Origin: Sinosporangium siamense
GTDB lineage: Bacteria; Actinomycetota; Actinomycetes; Streptosporangiales; Streptosporangiaceae
Assembly (NCBI RefSeq): GCF_016863435.1
Contig: NZ_BOOW01000012.1
Location: forward strand, 186,001 to 250,000
Length of the DNA stretch: 64,000 nt
Direction of reading: 5' to 3'
The notes beneath the pieces are model-generated. The model did not search any database. It saw nothing but the letters and a program-made list of their open reading frames with translations, and was not told where the DNA came from. How positions within the stretch are numbered: the first letter of the stretch is position 1; every line of letters begins with the position of its first letter. Position numbers and translations under genes: made by a program. Shown piece by piece: positions 30,471 to 40,053 of this stretch.

Positions 30471-32536
30471 TCGACAGATATCGCCGGGCGGAACGCCTGC
30501 ACATGTCGCGCCACGACCAGCTTGTCTTCCGCGCGCTGGTCACTCCTCACTGGGAGGGCGACTCGTTCTGGTACAAGGTCAACACGCCTGAAGGGCCGGA
30601 GTTCGTCCGCGTGTGGCCGGAGAAGCGGGAACGGCAGGTCATCGCCGACCCCGGGGCCGAGGAGGCCCCGCCGCCCATGATCACCGGTTTGGTGACCTCA
30701 CCCGACGGCAGGTACGCCGTAGGCGTCGAAGGCGAGAACCTCACCGTCAACGGCACGCCCGTCACGGCGGACGGGGTCGCCGGCTGGGGCTACGGCCTGC
30801 CCAGCGACCAGAGTCGCATGCCGGTCGTCGCCCGCCAGCAGGGCCTCCGGACCCCGCCGCTGGTCGTCTTCGCACCCGGCGGGCGCAGGTTCGTCACCTG
30901 CCGCGTCGACCAGCGGCACGTGCCCACCCTCACCCTCACCCAGTCGTGCCCGCCCGGCGCCGGGCAGCCGAGACCCCTCGTGCACACCATGCACTATGAG
31001 ATGCCAGGCGACGAACCGCCGACGATCACCCACCTCATCCTGGACGCCGAGACCGGCGAACGCGTCGACGTGGACATCGAACCCCTCACCTTCACCCACG
31101 ACGCGCCACTCGGCGTCGAACGGGTCTGGTGGAGCGACGACGACACCCTCTGGCTGCTTTACAGCACCCGCGGCTACAAGAGCGCCCGCCTCTACCGCAT
31201 CGACGCCCGCACCGGCGCGGCCTGCGTCGTGCTGGAGGAGACGGCTGAGACGATCATGCACTACAGCCCGACCGTCATCGACTTCCCCCTCGTGCGGACC
31301 TTCGGCGACGAGGTGCTGTGGTTCTCCGAACGCGACGGCTGGGGCCACCTCTACCTTTACCGCGACGGGGAGCTCGTCTGCCAGGTCACCCGGGGCGAGT
31401 GGCTCGTGCGGGCGATCGTCCACCTCGACGAGGAGCGCCGCGAACTCTATTTCCTCGCCGGCGGCCACGACCCGAACCCCTACCACCGCGGGCTCTTCCG
31501 CGTCGGCCTCGACGGCACCGGCCTCACCCGCCTCACCCCCGAACAGGCCGACCACGACGTCACCGCCTCACCCGACGGCCGCTGGTTCGTCGACACCTAC
31601 GCCACCCCCGCGGAACCACCCGTCACCGTGCTGCGCGACCGCGACGGGACCGTCGTGCTCGAACTCGAACGCGCCGACATCCGCCGCCTTCTCGAAGCCG
31701 GCTGGCGTGCCCCCGAACCCTTCACCGTCAAAGCCGCCGACGGCGTCACCGACGTGCACGGCCTGCTCTACCTGCCCGGCGACTTCGACCCGTCGGCGAG
31801 CTACCCGATCCTCGACTCGGTCTACAACGGCGGGCAGCTTCCGCGGCTGGCCCGCCTCAACCTCCGCGGCTATCCCGTCGATCCCTACCTCCTCGACCAG
31901 GCCGCCGGCGCCCCCATGTTCGCCCAGCTCGGCCTCGCCGTGGTCGTCCTCGACGGCCGCGGCACGCCGTACCGCTCCAAGGCCTTCCACGACGCGGGGT
32001 ACGGTGACCCGACGCTTCGCGTCGGCCTCGCCGACCACGTCGCCGCCCTCACCCAGCTGGCCGCCGACCGTCCCTACCTCGACCTCGGCCGCGTCGGCAT
32101 CGCCGGCCACTCGGGCGGCGGCACCGCCACCGCCGCGGCACTCCTCCACCACCCCGGCGTCTTCCACGTGGGCGTCGCCTCCGCCGGCAACTACGAGACC
32201 GCGGGCTACTACGCACTGTGGGGCGAGACGTACGGTGGCCCGCCGCCACGCGACTACGACCAGTGGTCCCTCGTCCCCCACGCCGCCGGCCTGAAGGGGA
32301 AGCTGCTCCTCCTGTGCGGCGAGATGGACGACAACACCCACCCCACCCTCACCCTGCGCCTGGTGGACGCCCTGATCCGCGCCGACAAGGACTTCGACAT
32401 GCTCATGGTCCCCGGCGCCGCCCACGGCTACCTGCACGCAGAGTCCCACGTGCTCCGCCGCCAGTGGGACTACCTGGTCCGCCACCTCCTCGGCGAGGAA
32501 CCCCCCACCGGCTTCACCCTGACTCTGGAGGGCTGA
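30467..32536 (+). CDS. Prolyl oligopeptidase-family serine peptidase (S9, DPP-IV/acylaminoacyl type)
   Basis: This 689-residue cytoplasmic peptidase has an N-terminal beta-propeller typical of DPP-IV-type enzymes (VRWSEDG-like repeats such as GVERVWWSDDDTLWLLYSTRGYKSARLYRID and DEVLWFSERDGWGHLYLYRDGELVCQVT). The catalytic alpha/beta-hydrolase domain follows (about 430-689). The nucleophile Ser lies in VGIAGHSGGGTATAAAL, the Asp in LLLCGEMDDNTHPTLTLRLVDAL and the His in VPGAAHGYLH. No signal peptide is seen. Such enzymes cut short proline-containing or N-blocked peptides. The gene is translationally coupled to the MFS gene and fits the peptide-use theme of the window. A bidirectional hairpin follows. 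Confidence 0.92.
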   Translation: MIDRYRRAERLHMSRHDQLVFRALVTPHWEGDSFWYKVNTPEGPEFVRVWPEKRERQVIADPGAEEAPPPMITGLVTSPDGRYAVGVEGENLTVNGTPVTADGVAGWGYGLPSDQSRMPVVARQQGLRTPPLVVFAPGGRRFVTCRVDQRHVPTLTLTQSCPPGAGQPRPLVHTMHYEMPGDEPPTITHLILDAETGERVDVDIEPLTFTHDAPLGVERVWWSDDDTLWLLYSTRGYKSARLYRIDARTGAACVVLEETAETIMHYSPTVIDFPLVRTFGDEVLWFSERDGWGHLYLYRDGELVCQVTRGEWLVRAIVHLDEERRELYFLAGGHDPNPYHRGLFRVGLDGTGLTRLTPEQADHDVTASPDGRWFVDTYATPAEPPVTVLRDRDGTVVLELERADIRRLLEAGWRAPEPFTVKAADGVTDVHGLLYLPGDFDPSASYPILDSVYNGGQLPRLARLNLRGYPVDPYLLDQAAGAPMFAQLGLAVVVLDGRGTPYRSKAFHDAGYGDPTLRVGLADHVAALTQLAADRPYLDLGRVGIAGHSGGGTATAAALLHHPGVFHVGVASAGNYETAGYYALWGETYGGPPPRDYDQWSLVPHAAGLKGKLLLLCGEMDDNTHPTLTLRLVDALIRADKDFDMLMVPGAAHGYLHAESHVLRRQWDYLVRHLLGEEPPTGFTLTLEG

Positions 32537-32542
32537 AAGAAG

Positions 32543-32569
32543 GGGCCCGCCCCCGTTGGGAGCGGGCCC
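32543..32569. terminator. Bidirectional terminator-like hairpin
   Basis: GGGCCCGC at 32543-32550 pairs with GCGGGCCC at 32562-32569. It lies between the convergent S9 peptidase gene and the last S8 gene of the array. Confidence 0.65.
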
Positions 32570-32584
32570 TCGGGGTGGGCGGGG

Positions 32585-35500
32585 CTAGGGGGTGACCATG
32601 TCCGGGCGGTCGGAGACTCGGATGGAGTTGAGGATGGGTTTGCCCGTCCGGGGCAGGAAGCGCACGTTGAGCTGGCCGTCGGTCACCTTGACCGTGTACT
32701 GCCGGACGGTGGCGGTGCGGACGCCGACCTCCTGGGCGAGGTCAAGGGCGGGGACGGCCAGGTCGCCTTCGGCGTAGACGTCGAAGACGCGGCGTTCGGG
32801 GCGGGTGTTGCGGGTGTCGGCGAAGCCGAGTTCGACGGTGTAGTAGCCGTTCGCCAGGTTGTCGAAGCGATACTCAGACATGCCCTCACGGGCGCGCTGG
32901 AACAGCGCCTGGTCGGCGGTGCCCTTGATCACGGCCCGGGTGGAGTGGGTGCGGTTGCGGGTGCTGACGTAGCCGTGGCCGCCTGCGGTGTGGGCGCGGT
33001 CGGCGGTCCAGCGTTCGCCGGCGGAGTCGGTGACGTCGCGGGTGCCGCCCGCGTCGACGGCGAGGCGGGTGCCGGGCACGACCATGGTGACCGGGATGTC
33101 GATCTTCGGGTTGCGCCCGCTGTCCGACCGCACGGACAGGGTGCCCTTGCGATAGGTGGAGGCCGGCACGCCGGCGCTGTTCACGGTGAGTTTCACGGTG
33201 GTGGAGGCGCCGGGGGCGAGGGTGCCGTCCGCGGGGGTGGCGGTGAGCCAGCCGGCGGCGGGCTCGGTGCGCAGCGCGAACGGCGTGGCGCTGCCGCCCA
33301 GGTTGGTGAGCACGAGGTCGACGCTCTTGGCGGAGTTCGCCGGAGTGAGCAGGTCCGCTTCGCCGAGGGAGGCGCTCACCCGGCCGGTGATCAGTTCGGT
33401 GTCGAGCCACGTGTAGCCGCCGGTGGCGAGGGACAGGGGCCGGCTCTGCGCCCCGTAGTGCTCCTTGCTCACCGTGACCTGGTAGTCGCCCACCGGCACT
33501 TGGGTGAGATAGGTGCCGTCCTGACCGGTGGTGGCGGTGAGACCGTCGCCGACGGCGACCTTGGCCCCGGCCAGCGGCCTGCCGTCGTTGGCGTCGACCA
33601 CGGTGCCGGCGAGCACGCCGTGCGGGCTGGCGAAGGTGATGCTCTGTCCATCGGCGAGCACGGCGGCCTCGTGCACGAAAGAGAACGACCTGGAGTCGCG
33701 GTGCTCGAGGCCGATGGTGGCGGTCGATCCCGTGGTCAGCGCGTCCTTCACACCGCGGTAGTGGAAGCTGATCGAGCCGTTCTCCCCGAGTGCCGCCGAC
33801 ACCGAGAAGCGCACGTCGCGCCGCTCGCTGAAGGTGACGTCACGCCACTCGACGACGAAGGTGCGGTGCGGCGCGGTGCCCAAGGTGGCGGTGTACATCC
33901 CGGCCTGGCCGTCCACCACCAGGTCGTCCCAGAAGGGCATAATGGCCGTCGAGCGATAGGGGCTGGGCAACTGCCAGTTGCGCCACGCGCGGTCGTTCCG
34001 GTCGAAGTCGAGCACTCCGCTGGTGCCGGCCCACACCTTGGTGTGGTTCTCACCGTAGAACGGGAAGGCGAACGGCAGAGCCACCGAGGCGGACATGCCG
34101 AAGCCGGAGAGCGGCAGCTTCTCGGTGCCGGCGACGTAGGGCCGCTTCCCGGCGACGCAGCCGTGGCCGAACGGGTCGGTGCGCCGGGGCAGATCGATGT
34201 CCCTGACCGTGTCGCCGGCGACGGTGACCTGCACGTCGACGGCGCGGCTGCACCGTCCGGCGGGCGGGGTGAGCTTGAGGGTGTAGGTCCCGGCGGGCAG
34301 GGACAACCGGTAGCCGCCGGCGGCGTCGGTGGCGGTGCTCTCCGGCGTGCCGGCGGCCACGACCGAGACGGGCGAGTCGGGGGTGCCCGCGTCGGTGACG
34401 GTGCCGGTCACGTTGCGCCGGGGCTGCAGGGTGAGGGCGAGGTCCTGCACGGCCGACTGGCCGGCGGCGATGGTCAGGGTGGCCGTGGCGTCGTCGTAGC
34501 CGAACTTGCGGGCCGAGAGTTCGTAGGTCCCGGCTCGCACGTTGGGCAGGGCGAAGGTTCCGTCGGCCTTGGAGACGATCTTCCGCTTCGACGGCCCGGT
34601 GAGGGTGACGACGGCGCCTTCCAGCGGTGCCGCCCCCGACGTTAGCGTGCCCCGCAGCCCGGCGTTGATCTGCGGCGCGTCGCGGACGGCGGCATACGCG
34701 TCGAGCTTGCCCTCGCCCCACACGTTGTTGCGGGCCGCGGTGCCGCCGCAACTGGTGTCCTCGACGTCGGCCGCGGTGTGGTCGAGCAGGTCGCGGGTGG
34801 CCGCGACGTCGCCCTTGACGTGAGGTGCGGCCGACCAGATCAGCGCCACGGCGGCGGCCACGTGCGGCGAGGCCATCGAGGTGCCGGATTTGCTGATGTA
34901 GCCGCTCCGGTTCGCCGAGCGCACGTTGACACCGGGGGCGGCGATGTTGGGCTTGATCTGGCCGTCGCCGCTCGCCCCGCGGCTGGAGAACGGCGCGATG
35001 GCGTTGTAAGTGTCGAACGCCCCGGCGCTGTAGGCCTCGACGTTGTCACCGGGTGAGCCGCTGGTCGCGCATTCCGGGCCGCCGTTGCCATTGGAGAAGG
35101 CGGGAAATATGCCCGCCGCGATCCACGCGTCGAGAATCGGCTTGTACCACCACCGGTTGACCGGGTTGCCGCCCCAGGAGTTGTTGACGATGTGCGGGGC
35201 GAGGTCGGGCCGGGGGTTCCGCCCGGTCCTGTCGGTGGGGGCCAGCAGCCACTGCCCGGCGCCGATCATCTCCCACTCGGAGCAGTGCTCGAAGTCGCAG
35301 ATCCCGGCGGCGATCCATTTGGCGCCGGGGGCCACACCGATGGTGTCTTCGGGGGTGCCGCCGACCATGGTGCCCATGGTGTGGGTGCCGTGGTTGCTCC
35401 AGTCGCAGGGCTCGCCGGTGCGGCACTCGGAGCCGCCGTACCAGTTGTAGTTGTGGTCGAAGGTGCCGTCGGCCTTGCGGCCGCGGTACTTCTCGACGAG

Positions 35501-36112
35501 TGCCGGGTGCTTGTACTCCACGCCGGTGTCGATGTTGGCGACCACGATGCCTTCGCCCCGGGTGCCGAGCTCGTTCCAGACGCGGGGCGCGCCCACGCGG
35601 TCGATGTTCCACTCGACGGCGTTGACCTTCGGCACCTCCGTGCCGGGCGCCGCCTCTGGGAGCGGCAGGTCGCGATCGGCCTTGATGCTCTCGACCTCGG
35701 CCAGGGCGGCGATCTCACGTGCGAGATCCGCGTCGCCCTTCACCTTGATCGCGTTGACGATCCACAGCGGGGTGAACTCGGCCTTGCGCGAGGTGAGCAG
35801 CTCGCGCACCCCGGCCTGGCTCTTGTCGGCGTAGGCCGACTTGGCGGCGAGCACCTGGGCGCCCTTGTCGGCCTTGGTGACGGCCTTGGCCGCCGCGCCG
35901 AGGTCGGCGCCTTCCTTCAGGCGGACGATGAACTCGGTCCGGCCTCCGGCCGTCAACTTGGGCAGGAGGGATGACTCGATCTTCGCCGGCAGCGGCCCGG
36001 ATTCGGGGACGGGGGCGGGCGCGGCTTGTGCTGTACCTTGCGGGAGCAGAAGTGAGAGGGCGGTGAGGGTGCCGAGCAGCACCGGTCGCCACCGCCTGGG
36101 GGAGCGTGACAT
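32585..36112 (-). CDS. Secreted S8 peptidase with malectin domain; complete triad (array member B)
   Basis: The ATG follows AAGGAGACCCAT and gives 1175 residues. A signal peptide ends near GTAQA30. An I9-like propeptide covers about 55-150. The S8 domain has Asp195 (NIDTGV), His241 (NHGTHTMGT), Asn343 (SNGNGG) and Ser412 (SGTSMASPHV), so catalysis is expected. Two regulatory-like beta repeats (485-640), a PFAFPFYGENHT beta-sandwich (675-830), a third repeat (HGVLAGTVVDANDGRPLAG), a BACON-like domain (LTPANSAKSVDLVLTNLG) and the malectin domain follow. It is the last gene of a two-gene unit whose first gene is a triad-less paralogue. Its last 365 bp are identical to those of member D (40054-43593), a sign of recent gene conversion. 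Confidence 0.93.
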   Translation of the reverse strand: MSRSPRRWRPVLLGTLTALSLLLPQGTAQAAPAPVPESGPLPAKIESSLLPKLTAGGRTEFIVRLKEGADLGAAAKAVTKADKGAQVLAAKSAYADKSQAGVRELLTSRKAEFTPLWIVNAIKVKGDADLAREIAALAEVESIKADRDLPLPEAAPGTEVPKVNAVEWNIDRVGAPRVWNELGTRGEGIVVANIDTGVEYKHPALVEKYRGRKADGTFDHNYNWYGGSECRTGEPCDWSNHGTHTMGTMVGGTPEDTIGVAPGAKWIAAGICDFEHCSEWEMIGAGQWLLAPTDRTGRNPRPDLAPHIVNNSWGGNPVNRWWYKPILDAWIAAGIFPAFSNGNGGPECATSGSPGDNVEAYSAGAFDTYNAIAPFSSRGASGDGQIKPNIAAPGVNVRSANRSGYISKSGTSMASPHVAAAVALIWSAAPHVKGDVAATRDLLDHTAADVEDTSCGGTAARNNVWGEGKLDAYAAVRDAPQINAGLRGTLTSGAAPLEGAVVTLTGPSKRKIVSKADGTFALPNVRAGTYELSARKFGYDDATATLTIAAGQSAVQDLALTLQPRRNVTGTVTDAGTPDSPVSVVAAGTPESTATDAAGGYRLSLPAGTYTLKLTPPAGRCSRAVDVQVTVAGDTVRDIDLPRRTDPFGHGCVAGKRPYVAGTEKLPLSGFGMSASVALPFAFPFYGENHTKVWAGTSGVLDFDRNDRAWRNWQLPSPYRSTAIMPFWDDLVVDGQAGMYTATLGTAPHRTFVVEWRDVTFSERRDVRFSVSAALGENGSISFHYRGVKDALTTGSTATIGLEHRDSRSFSFVHEAAVLADGQSITFASPHGVLAGTVVDANDGRPLAGAKVAVGDGLTATTGQDGTYLTQVPVGDYQVTVSKEHYGAQSRPLSLATGGYTWLDTELITGRVSASLGEADLLTPANSAKSVDLVLTNLGGSATPFALRTEPAAGWLTATPADGTLAPGASTTVKLTVNSAGVPASTYRKGTLSVRSDSGRNPKIDIPVTMVVPGTRLAVDAGGTRDVTDSAGERWTADRAHTAGGHGYVSTRNRTHSTRAVIKGTADQALFQRAREGMSEYRFDNLANGYYTVELGFADTRNTRPERRVFDVYAEGDLAVPALDLAQEVGVRTATVRQYTVKVTDGQLNVRFLPRTGKPILNSIRVSDRPDMVTP
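32657..33021 (-). repeat. 365-bp tract identical to 40126-40490
   Basis: Line-by-line comparison shows no difference over this tract, which encodes most of the malectin domain, while sequence on both sides diverges. The partner tract lies in the S8 gene at 40054-43593. Confidence 0.9.
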
Positions 36113-36143
36113 ATGGGTCTCCTTGCCGCACAGCGGGAGAGGA

Positions 36144-36174
36144 CACGGCCGCGCGGAGGGGGCCGGCGGCCGTG
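36144..36174 (-). terminator. Intercistronic hairpin between S8 members C and B
   Basis: CACGGCCGC at 36144-36152 pairs with GCGGCCGTG at 36166-36174 in the 77-bp gap. No T-tract follows on the minus strand. It may be an attenuator or a stabilising hairpin. Confidence 0.5.
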
Positions 36175-36189
36175 CCGGTGTGCGGTCGC

Positions 36190-39100
36190 CTACGGCGCGG
36201 TCTTGTCGGGTCGTTCGGTGACGCGGAGGGTGTTGACGAGCGGAGCGCCCTTCTGCGCGGCGAAGCGCAGGTTGAGCTGCCCGTCGACGACCTTCACGGT
36301 GTAGCGGCGCGTCGTGGCGGTGTTCTGGCCGGCCTCCTGGGCGATGTCCAGCACGGGCACGGCGAGCCGTCCCTCGGCCAGCACGTCGAAGACGCGTGCG
36401 CCCGGCTGAGCGCCGCGGGTCTCGGCGAAGCCGAGCTCGACCGTGTAGACCCCGGCGGGCAGGTTGTCGAAGCGATATTCGGCCATGGCCTCGCGTGCGG
36501 TCTTGAAGAGCGCCGGATCGCCTGTGCCCTGGACGGTCCCGGCGGTGGACACCGCCCGGCTGCGCGCGCCGAGATAGCCGTGGCCGCCTGCGGTGTAGGC
36601 GCGGTCGGCCGACCAGCGCTCACCCTCCGAGTCGGTGGTCTCGCGTGTGCCGCCGGAGTCGACGGACACCTGGTGCCTCGGCACGGCGAGGGTCACCGGG
36701 ATCTCCAGCGGCGCGCCTCCGCCGCCCGAGCGCACGAGCAGTTCGCCGCTGCGGACGGCGCCGGGGGAGAGCCCCGCGGCGGCGCCGGTGACGGTCACCG
36801 TGGCCGACGCGCCCGGCGCGAGCTCGCCGCCCGCGGGGGTCGCGCTCAGCCAGCCCCCCGAGGGGTCGGTGGCGACGGTGTAGACGGCGGTGGTGGTGCC
36901 CCTGTTGGTGAGTTTCACCTTGCGGCTCTTCGTGGTGCCCGCCGCCGCGGGAAGTTCCACCTCGGTGGCGGAGGCGACGAGGTCGTCGGCGGACAGGGCG
37001 GCGTTGAGGCGGGTCCAGGCGCCGGCGCTGACGGTGGCCGTCCGGGTGACGCTGCCGTAGGGCTCCTTCTCCACGGTGACGCGGTGGTCGCCCACGGGCG
37101 CATGCCCGAGGAAGGTGCCGTCGGCCTCGGTGGTGAGTACGGCGTCGCCGGCCTTCACCTTGGCTCCGGCCAGCGGCCTGCCGCCCGCGTCGGTGACGGT
37201 GCCGGTCAGCAGGCCGTGCCGGGTCGGGGCGAAGGTCAGCTCCTGGCCGTCGGCGACGACGTTCCGCTGACCCTCCGAGAAGTCGAAGGCGTCGGTGCCG
37301 GCCTCGTTCTCCAGACCGATGAGGGCACGATGGCCCGCGATGCCCCGGCCGCGATACTGGAATTTGATCGAGCCGTCCTCCCCGAGCAGCATCGCGAACC
37401 CGATGCGGTTGGTGAGGTCGCGGTTCACGTAGTGGTCCCGCCATTCGATGACATGTGTGCGGCCTGGTGCTGTGCCGTACGTAGCGGTGTAGACGCCGGC
37501 GTCGCTGGTGTTCCCGGAGGCGCCGGTGAAGGGGAACAACACCGCGTTGGGCACGGCCACCGACGGGATGCCGCGCTGGTGGATCTGGTCGAACTCCCCG
37601 AAGCTGACGTATCCCTCGTTGGTGACCCAGATCTTCCGATAGGTCCCTCCGTAGAAGGGGAAGGCGAAGGGCAGCGACGCCGTCACCGGCGCCCTGTTCC
37701 ACCACTCCCCGGGCAGCCGGTCGGTGCCCTGGACGAACGGTGCGGTGCCGCTCGTGCACGCATATCCGAATTTGTCGGTACGGCGGAGCATTGCGATGTC
37801 CTTGACCGTGTCGCCGGCCACGGTCGCCGCGACGCTGGTCGGCCCCGTGCAGATGGCGGGCGGCGGCACCGCCTTCAAGGTGCGGGTGCCGGCCGGCAGT
37901 TCCACCCGGTAGCGCCCCGCCGCGTCGGTGGTCGCCTCCACCGGTGTGCCCGGCGAGGTGACGACGACCCCGGCCATCGGGGCGCCGCCGACGGTGACGG
38001 CGCCCGATACCGCGTGCAGCGGCACCGGCGTGAGCACCGCGTCGCCCGTCGCCGGCTGGTTCTCCGTGACGGTGACCGCCGCCGTGGCGTCGCCGTACCC
38101 GTATTTGCGGACGGTGATCCGGTAGTCGCCGACCGGCAGGCGCGGCAGCGTGTAGACGCCGTCGGCACCCGTGGCGATCGTGCGCTTGACCGGCCCGGTG
38201 AGGGTGACGACCGCTGTGCCGACCGGGGTGCCGCCCGAGGTCACCTTGCCGGACAGCAGGCCGATGCGGCCGATCGGCGCGGCGCGCACCGCGGCGTGGA
38301 CGTCGAGGCGGCCTTCGCCATAGACGTTGTTCTTGGCGGGGGTTCCGCCGCACGTGATGTCGGGGACGTCCACCGCGGAGCCGTCGAGCAGCGCGCGGGT
38401 GGCCGCGACGTCGCCCTTCAGGGCGGGGGCCGCCGACCAGAGGAGCGCCACCGCGCCCGAGACGTGGGGGACCGCGGCGAAGTCGCCGCCGGAGACCTCG
38501 TAGCCGCCGTCCGCCGTCGACGTGCGCACGTTGAGGCCCGGGGCGGTGAGGTTGGGCTTGACCTCGTCGTTCTGCCCGGAGCCGCGGCTTGAGTTGGCCC
38601 ACGCCTTGTCGGCCTGGTCGATCAGGCCCACGGTGTAGGCGTTGGCGCCCGCGGCGGGGGAGTGCACGGTCTTGCAGTAGTGCGGGGTGTAGGTGGAGGA
38701 GGTGAACGCCGGGAAGATGCCGGCGGCGATCCACGCGTCGATCAAGGGCGACGACCAGGAGTCGATGCCCCAGTCGCTCCAGGTGTTGTTGACGACGTCG
38801 GGAGCGAGGTCGGGCCTCGGGTTGCGCCCGTCGAGGTCGGTGGGGGCGAGCAGCCACTGGGCGGCGGCCAGCAGATGCGAGGTGTAGGTGCCGGGGTGGA
38901 CGGCGATCCACTTGGCGCCGGGGGCCACGCCGATGGCGTCGGCGGCGGTCCCGCCGACCGCGACGCCCATGGAGCGTGTGCCGGCGGCGTAGAACGTGTC
39001 GCACGGGGCCGCGGTGGCGCAGGCCCGTGTGGGGTCGAACCAGTTGTGGTTGTGGTCGAACGTGCCGTCGGCCTTGCGGCCGCGATATTTGGTGACGAGG

Positions 39101-39702
39101 GCGGGGTGGTCGTATTGCACGCCTCCCACGCCGAGGTTGGCCACGACGACGCCGTCGCCGCGGGTGCCGAACTCGCTCCACACCCGGGGGGCGCCCACGC
39201 GGTCGATGTTCCATTCGACCGCGTTGACCTTGGGCACCTCCGTGCTCTGGGCGGCACGCATGGGGTTGGGGAGGGCCCGGTCGGGCTGGATGCTCTCGAC
39301 TCCGGGCAGCTTCGCGATCTCGGCGGCGAGGGCGGCGTCACCGGTCACTTTGACCGCGTTGACGATCCAGTAGGGCGTGAACTCCGCCTTCTTCGCCGTG
39401 AGGAGTTCGCGGAGAGGGGCCTGTGAGGTGGTGGCGTGGGCGGATTTGGCCTTGAGCACCTCCGCGCCCTTGGCGGCCTTGGTCGTGGCCTTGCTCACGG
39501 AGGCTAGAGCGGCGTCTCCGGAGAGACGCACCAGGAACGTCGCGGGCGCCTTGGCGAGGGCCTCGGCCAGAGTCTTGTCGATCTTGCCGGGGTCGGGCGC
39601 GGCCTGGGCCACACCCGCCGGCAGCGTGAGCGCGAGGAGCAGGATGAGAACGGCGGCGGTTCCGGTCAGGAGCGCCCGCCACCGCAGGGGGGTGCGCGGC
39701 AC
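36190..39702 (-). CDS. Secreted S8-fold pseudoprotease with malectin domain; triad lost (array member C)
   Basis: I use the GTG at 39702 after AAGGAGGCC, giving 1170 residues; an ATG at 39762 would add 20 unlikely residues. The signal peptide is long and hydrophobic (LLTGTAAVLILLLALTLPAGVAQA). The overall architecture equals that of the active members, but the catalytic sites are gone: NIDTGV reads NLGVGGV (no Asp), HGTHTMGT reads AGTRSMGV (His to Ala240), the oxyanion Asn segment reads FTSSTY, and SGTSMASPH reads GGDFAAVPH (Ser to Phe408). The frame is intact for 3.5 kb, which argues for selection on a non-catalytic role. It is the first gene of the unit with member B and has a conserved upstream element. 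Confidence 0.92.
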   Translation of the reverse strand: MPRTPLRWRALLTGTAAVLILLLALTLPAGVAQAAPDPGKIDKTLAEALAKAPATFLVRLSGDAALASVSKATTKAAKGAEVLKAKSAHATTSQAPLRELLTAKKAEFTPYWIVNAVKVTGDAALAAEIAKLPGVESIQPDRALPNPMRAAQSTEVPKVNAVEWNIDRVGAPRVWSEFGTRGDGVVVANLGVGGVQYDHPALVTKYRGRKADGTFDHNHNWFDPTRACATAAPCDTFYAAGTRSMGVAVGGTAADAIGVAPGAKWIAVHPGTYTSHLLAAAQWLLAPTDLDGRNPRPDLAPDVVNNTWSDWGIDSWSSPLIDAWIAAGIFPAFTSSTYTPHYCKTVHSPAAGANAYTVGLIDQADKAWANSSRGSGQNDEVKPNLTAPGLNVRTSTADGGYEVSGGDFAAVPHVSGAVALLWSAAPALKGDVAATRALLDGSAVDVPDITCGGTPAKNNVYGEGRLDVHAAVRAAPIGRIGLLSGKVTSGGTPVGTAVVTLTGPVKRTIATGADGVYTLPRLPVGDYRITVRKYGYGDATAAVTVTENQPATGDAVLTPVPLHAVSGAVTVGGAPMAGVVVTSPGTPVEATTDAAGRYRVELPAGTRTLKAVPPPAICTGPTSVAATVAGDTVKDIAMLRRTDKFGYACTSGTAPFVQGTDRLPGEWWNRAPVTASLPFAFPFYGGTYRKIWVTNEGYVSFGEFDQIHQRGIPSVAVPNAVLFPFTGASGNTSDAGVYTATYGTAPGRTHVIEWRDHYVNRDLTNRIGFAMLLGEDGSIKFQYRGRGIAGHRALIGLENEAGTDAFDFSEGQRNVVADGQELTFAPTRHGLLTGTVTDAGGRPLAGAKVKAGDAVLTTEADGTFLGHAPVGDHRVTVEKEPYGSVTRTATVSAGAWTRLNAALSADDLVASATEVELPAAAGTTKSRKVKLTNRGTTTAVYTVATDPSGGWLSATPAGGELAPGASATVTVTGAAAGLSPGAVRSGELLVRSGGGGAPLEIPVTLAVPRHQVSVDSGGTRETTDSEGERWSADRAYTAGGHGYLGARSRAVSTAGTVQGTGDPALFKTAREAMAEYRFDNLPAGVYTVELGFAETRGAQPGARVFDVLAEGRLAVPVLDIAQEAGQNTATTRRYTVKVVDGQLNLRFAAQKGAPLVNTLRVTERPDKTAP

Positions 39703-39776
39703 ACGGCCTCCTTCAGAGGGGATGGTGTTCCGCCGTCGGCGGTGACTTGGAATGATCTTCATAAGTCATGCGGAGA

Positions 39777-39865
39777 ATGGTGGAGGGGGTGGTGTTGATA
39801 TTTCAAGCCGTGGACCGTTGGAAGAACATTGCGTTTCGATAATTAAGGTTGTGGGAGCGTTCTCG
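39777..39865 (-). promoter_or_regulatory. Conserved upstream element of the C-B unit: candidate promoter plus TGGGAGCG operator
   Basis: On the minus strand TTGAAA (39801-39806) and CACCAT (39777-39782) lie 18 bases apart as a possible -35/-10 pair, about 75 bp upstream of the GTG. At 39852-39865 is TGGGAGCGTTCTCG, close to the LacI-family CebR/CelR operator TGGGAGCGCTCCCA. The whole ~90-bp block, including CCAACGGTCCACGGC between them, recurs upstream of members F and G. Because the operator is far upstream, the block might instead belong to a longer conserved leader transcript. Confidence 0.55.
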
Positions 39866-40002
39866 GGAAATCGCTGACTTCGCGCGGGGCTCTGATCGGC
39901 TGATTTTCCGATTTATAGGTTGAGAATGGCGATCTAAATCGGTCCCATCGGTTGATCGAATCGCCGGTCCCCGTGGTTGATTTCGTGTTTTGCGCAGACA
40001 CT

Positions 40003-40042
40003 CCAGAGGCCGTCCACGTCTATTCGCGCGGACGGCCCCTGG
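40003..40042 (-). terminator. Hairpin after S8 member D
   Basis: CCAGAGGCCGTCC at 40003-40015 pairs with GGACGGCCCCTGG at 40030-40042 (one mismatch). It starts 12 bp after the stop of member D and ends the F-E-D unit. Confidence 0.6.
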
Positions 40043-40053
40043 TCATGCGTTGC

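Noticed and set aside
36106-38592. 828-codon + strand ORF opposite S8 member C, and similar long antisense frames at 39952-42390, 43606-45168, 46910-48757 and 48773-50749
   Set aside because: They lie fully opposite clear S8 genes, are Gly/Ala/Arg-rich with no motif, and are expected where third codon positions are nearly all G or C.
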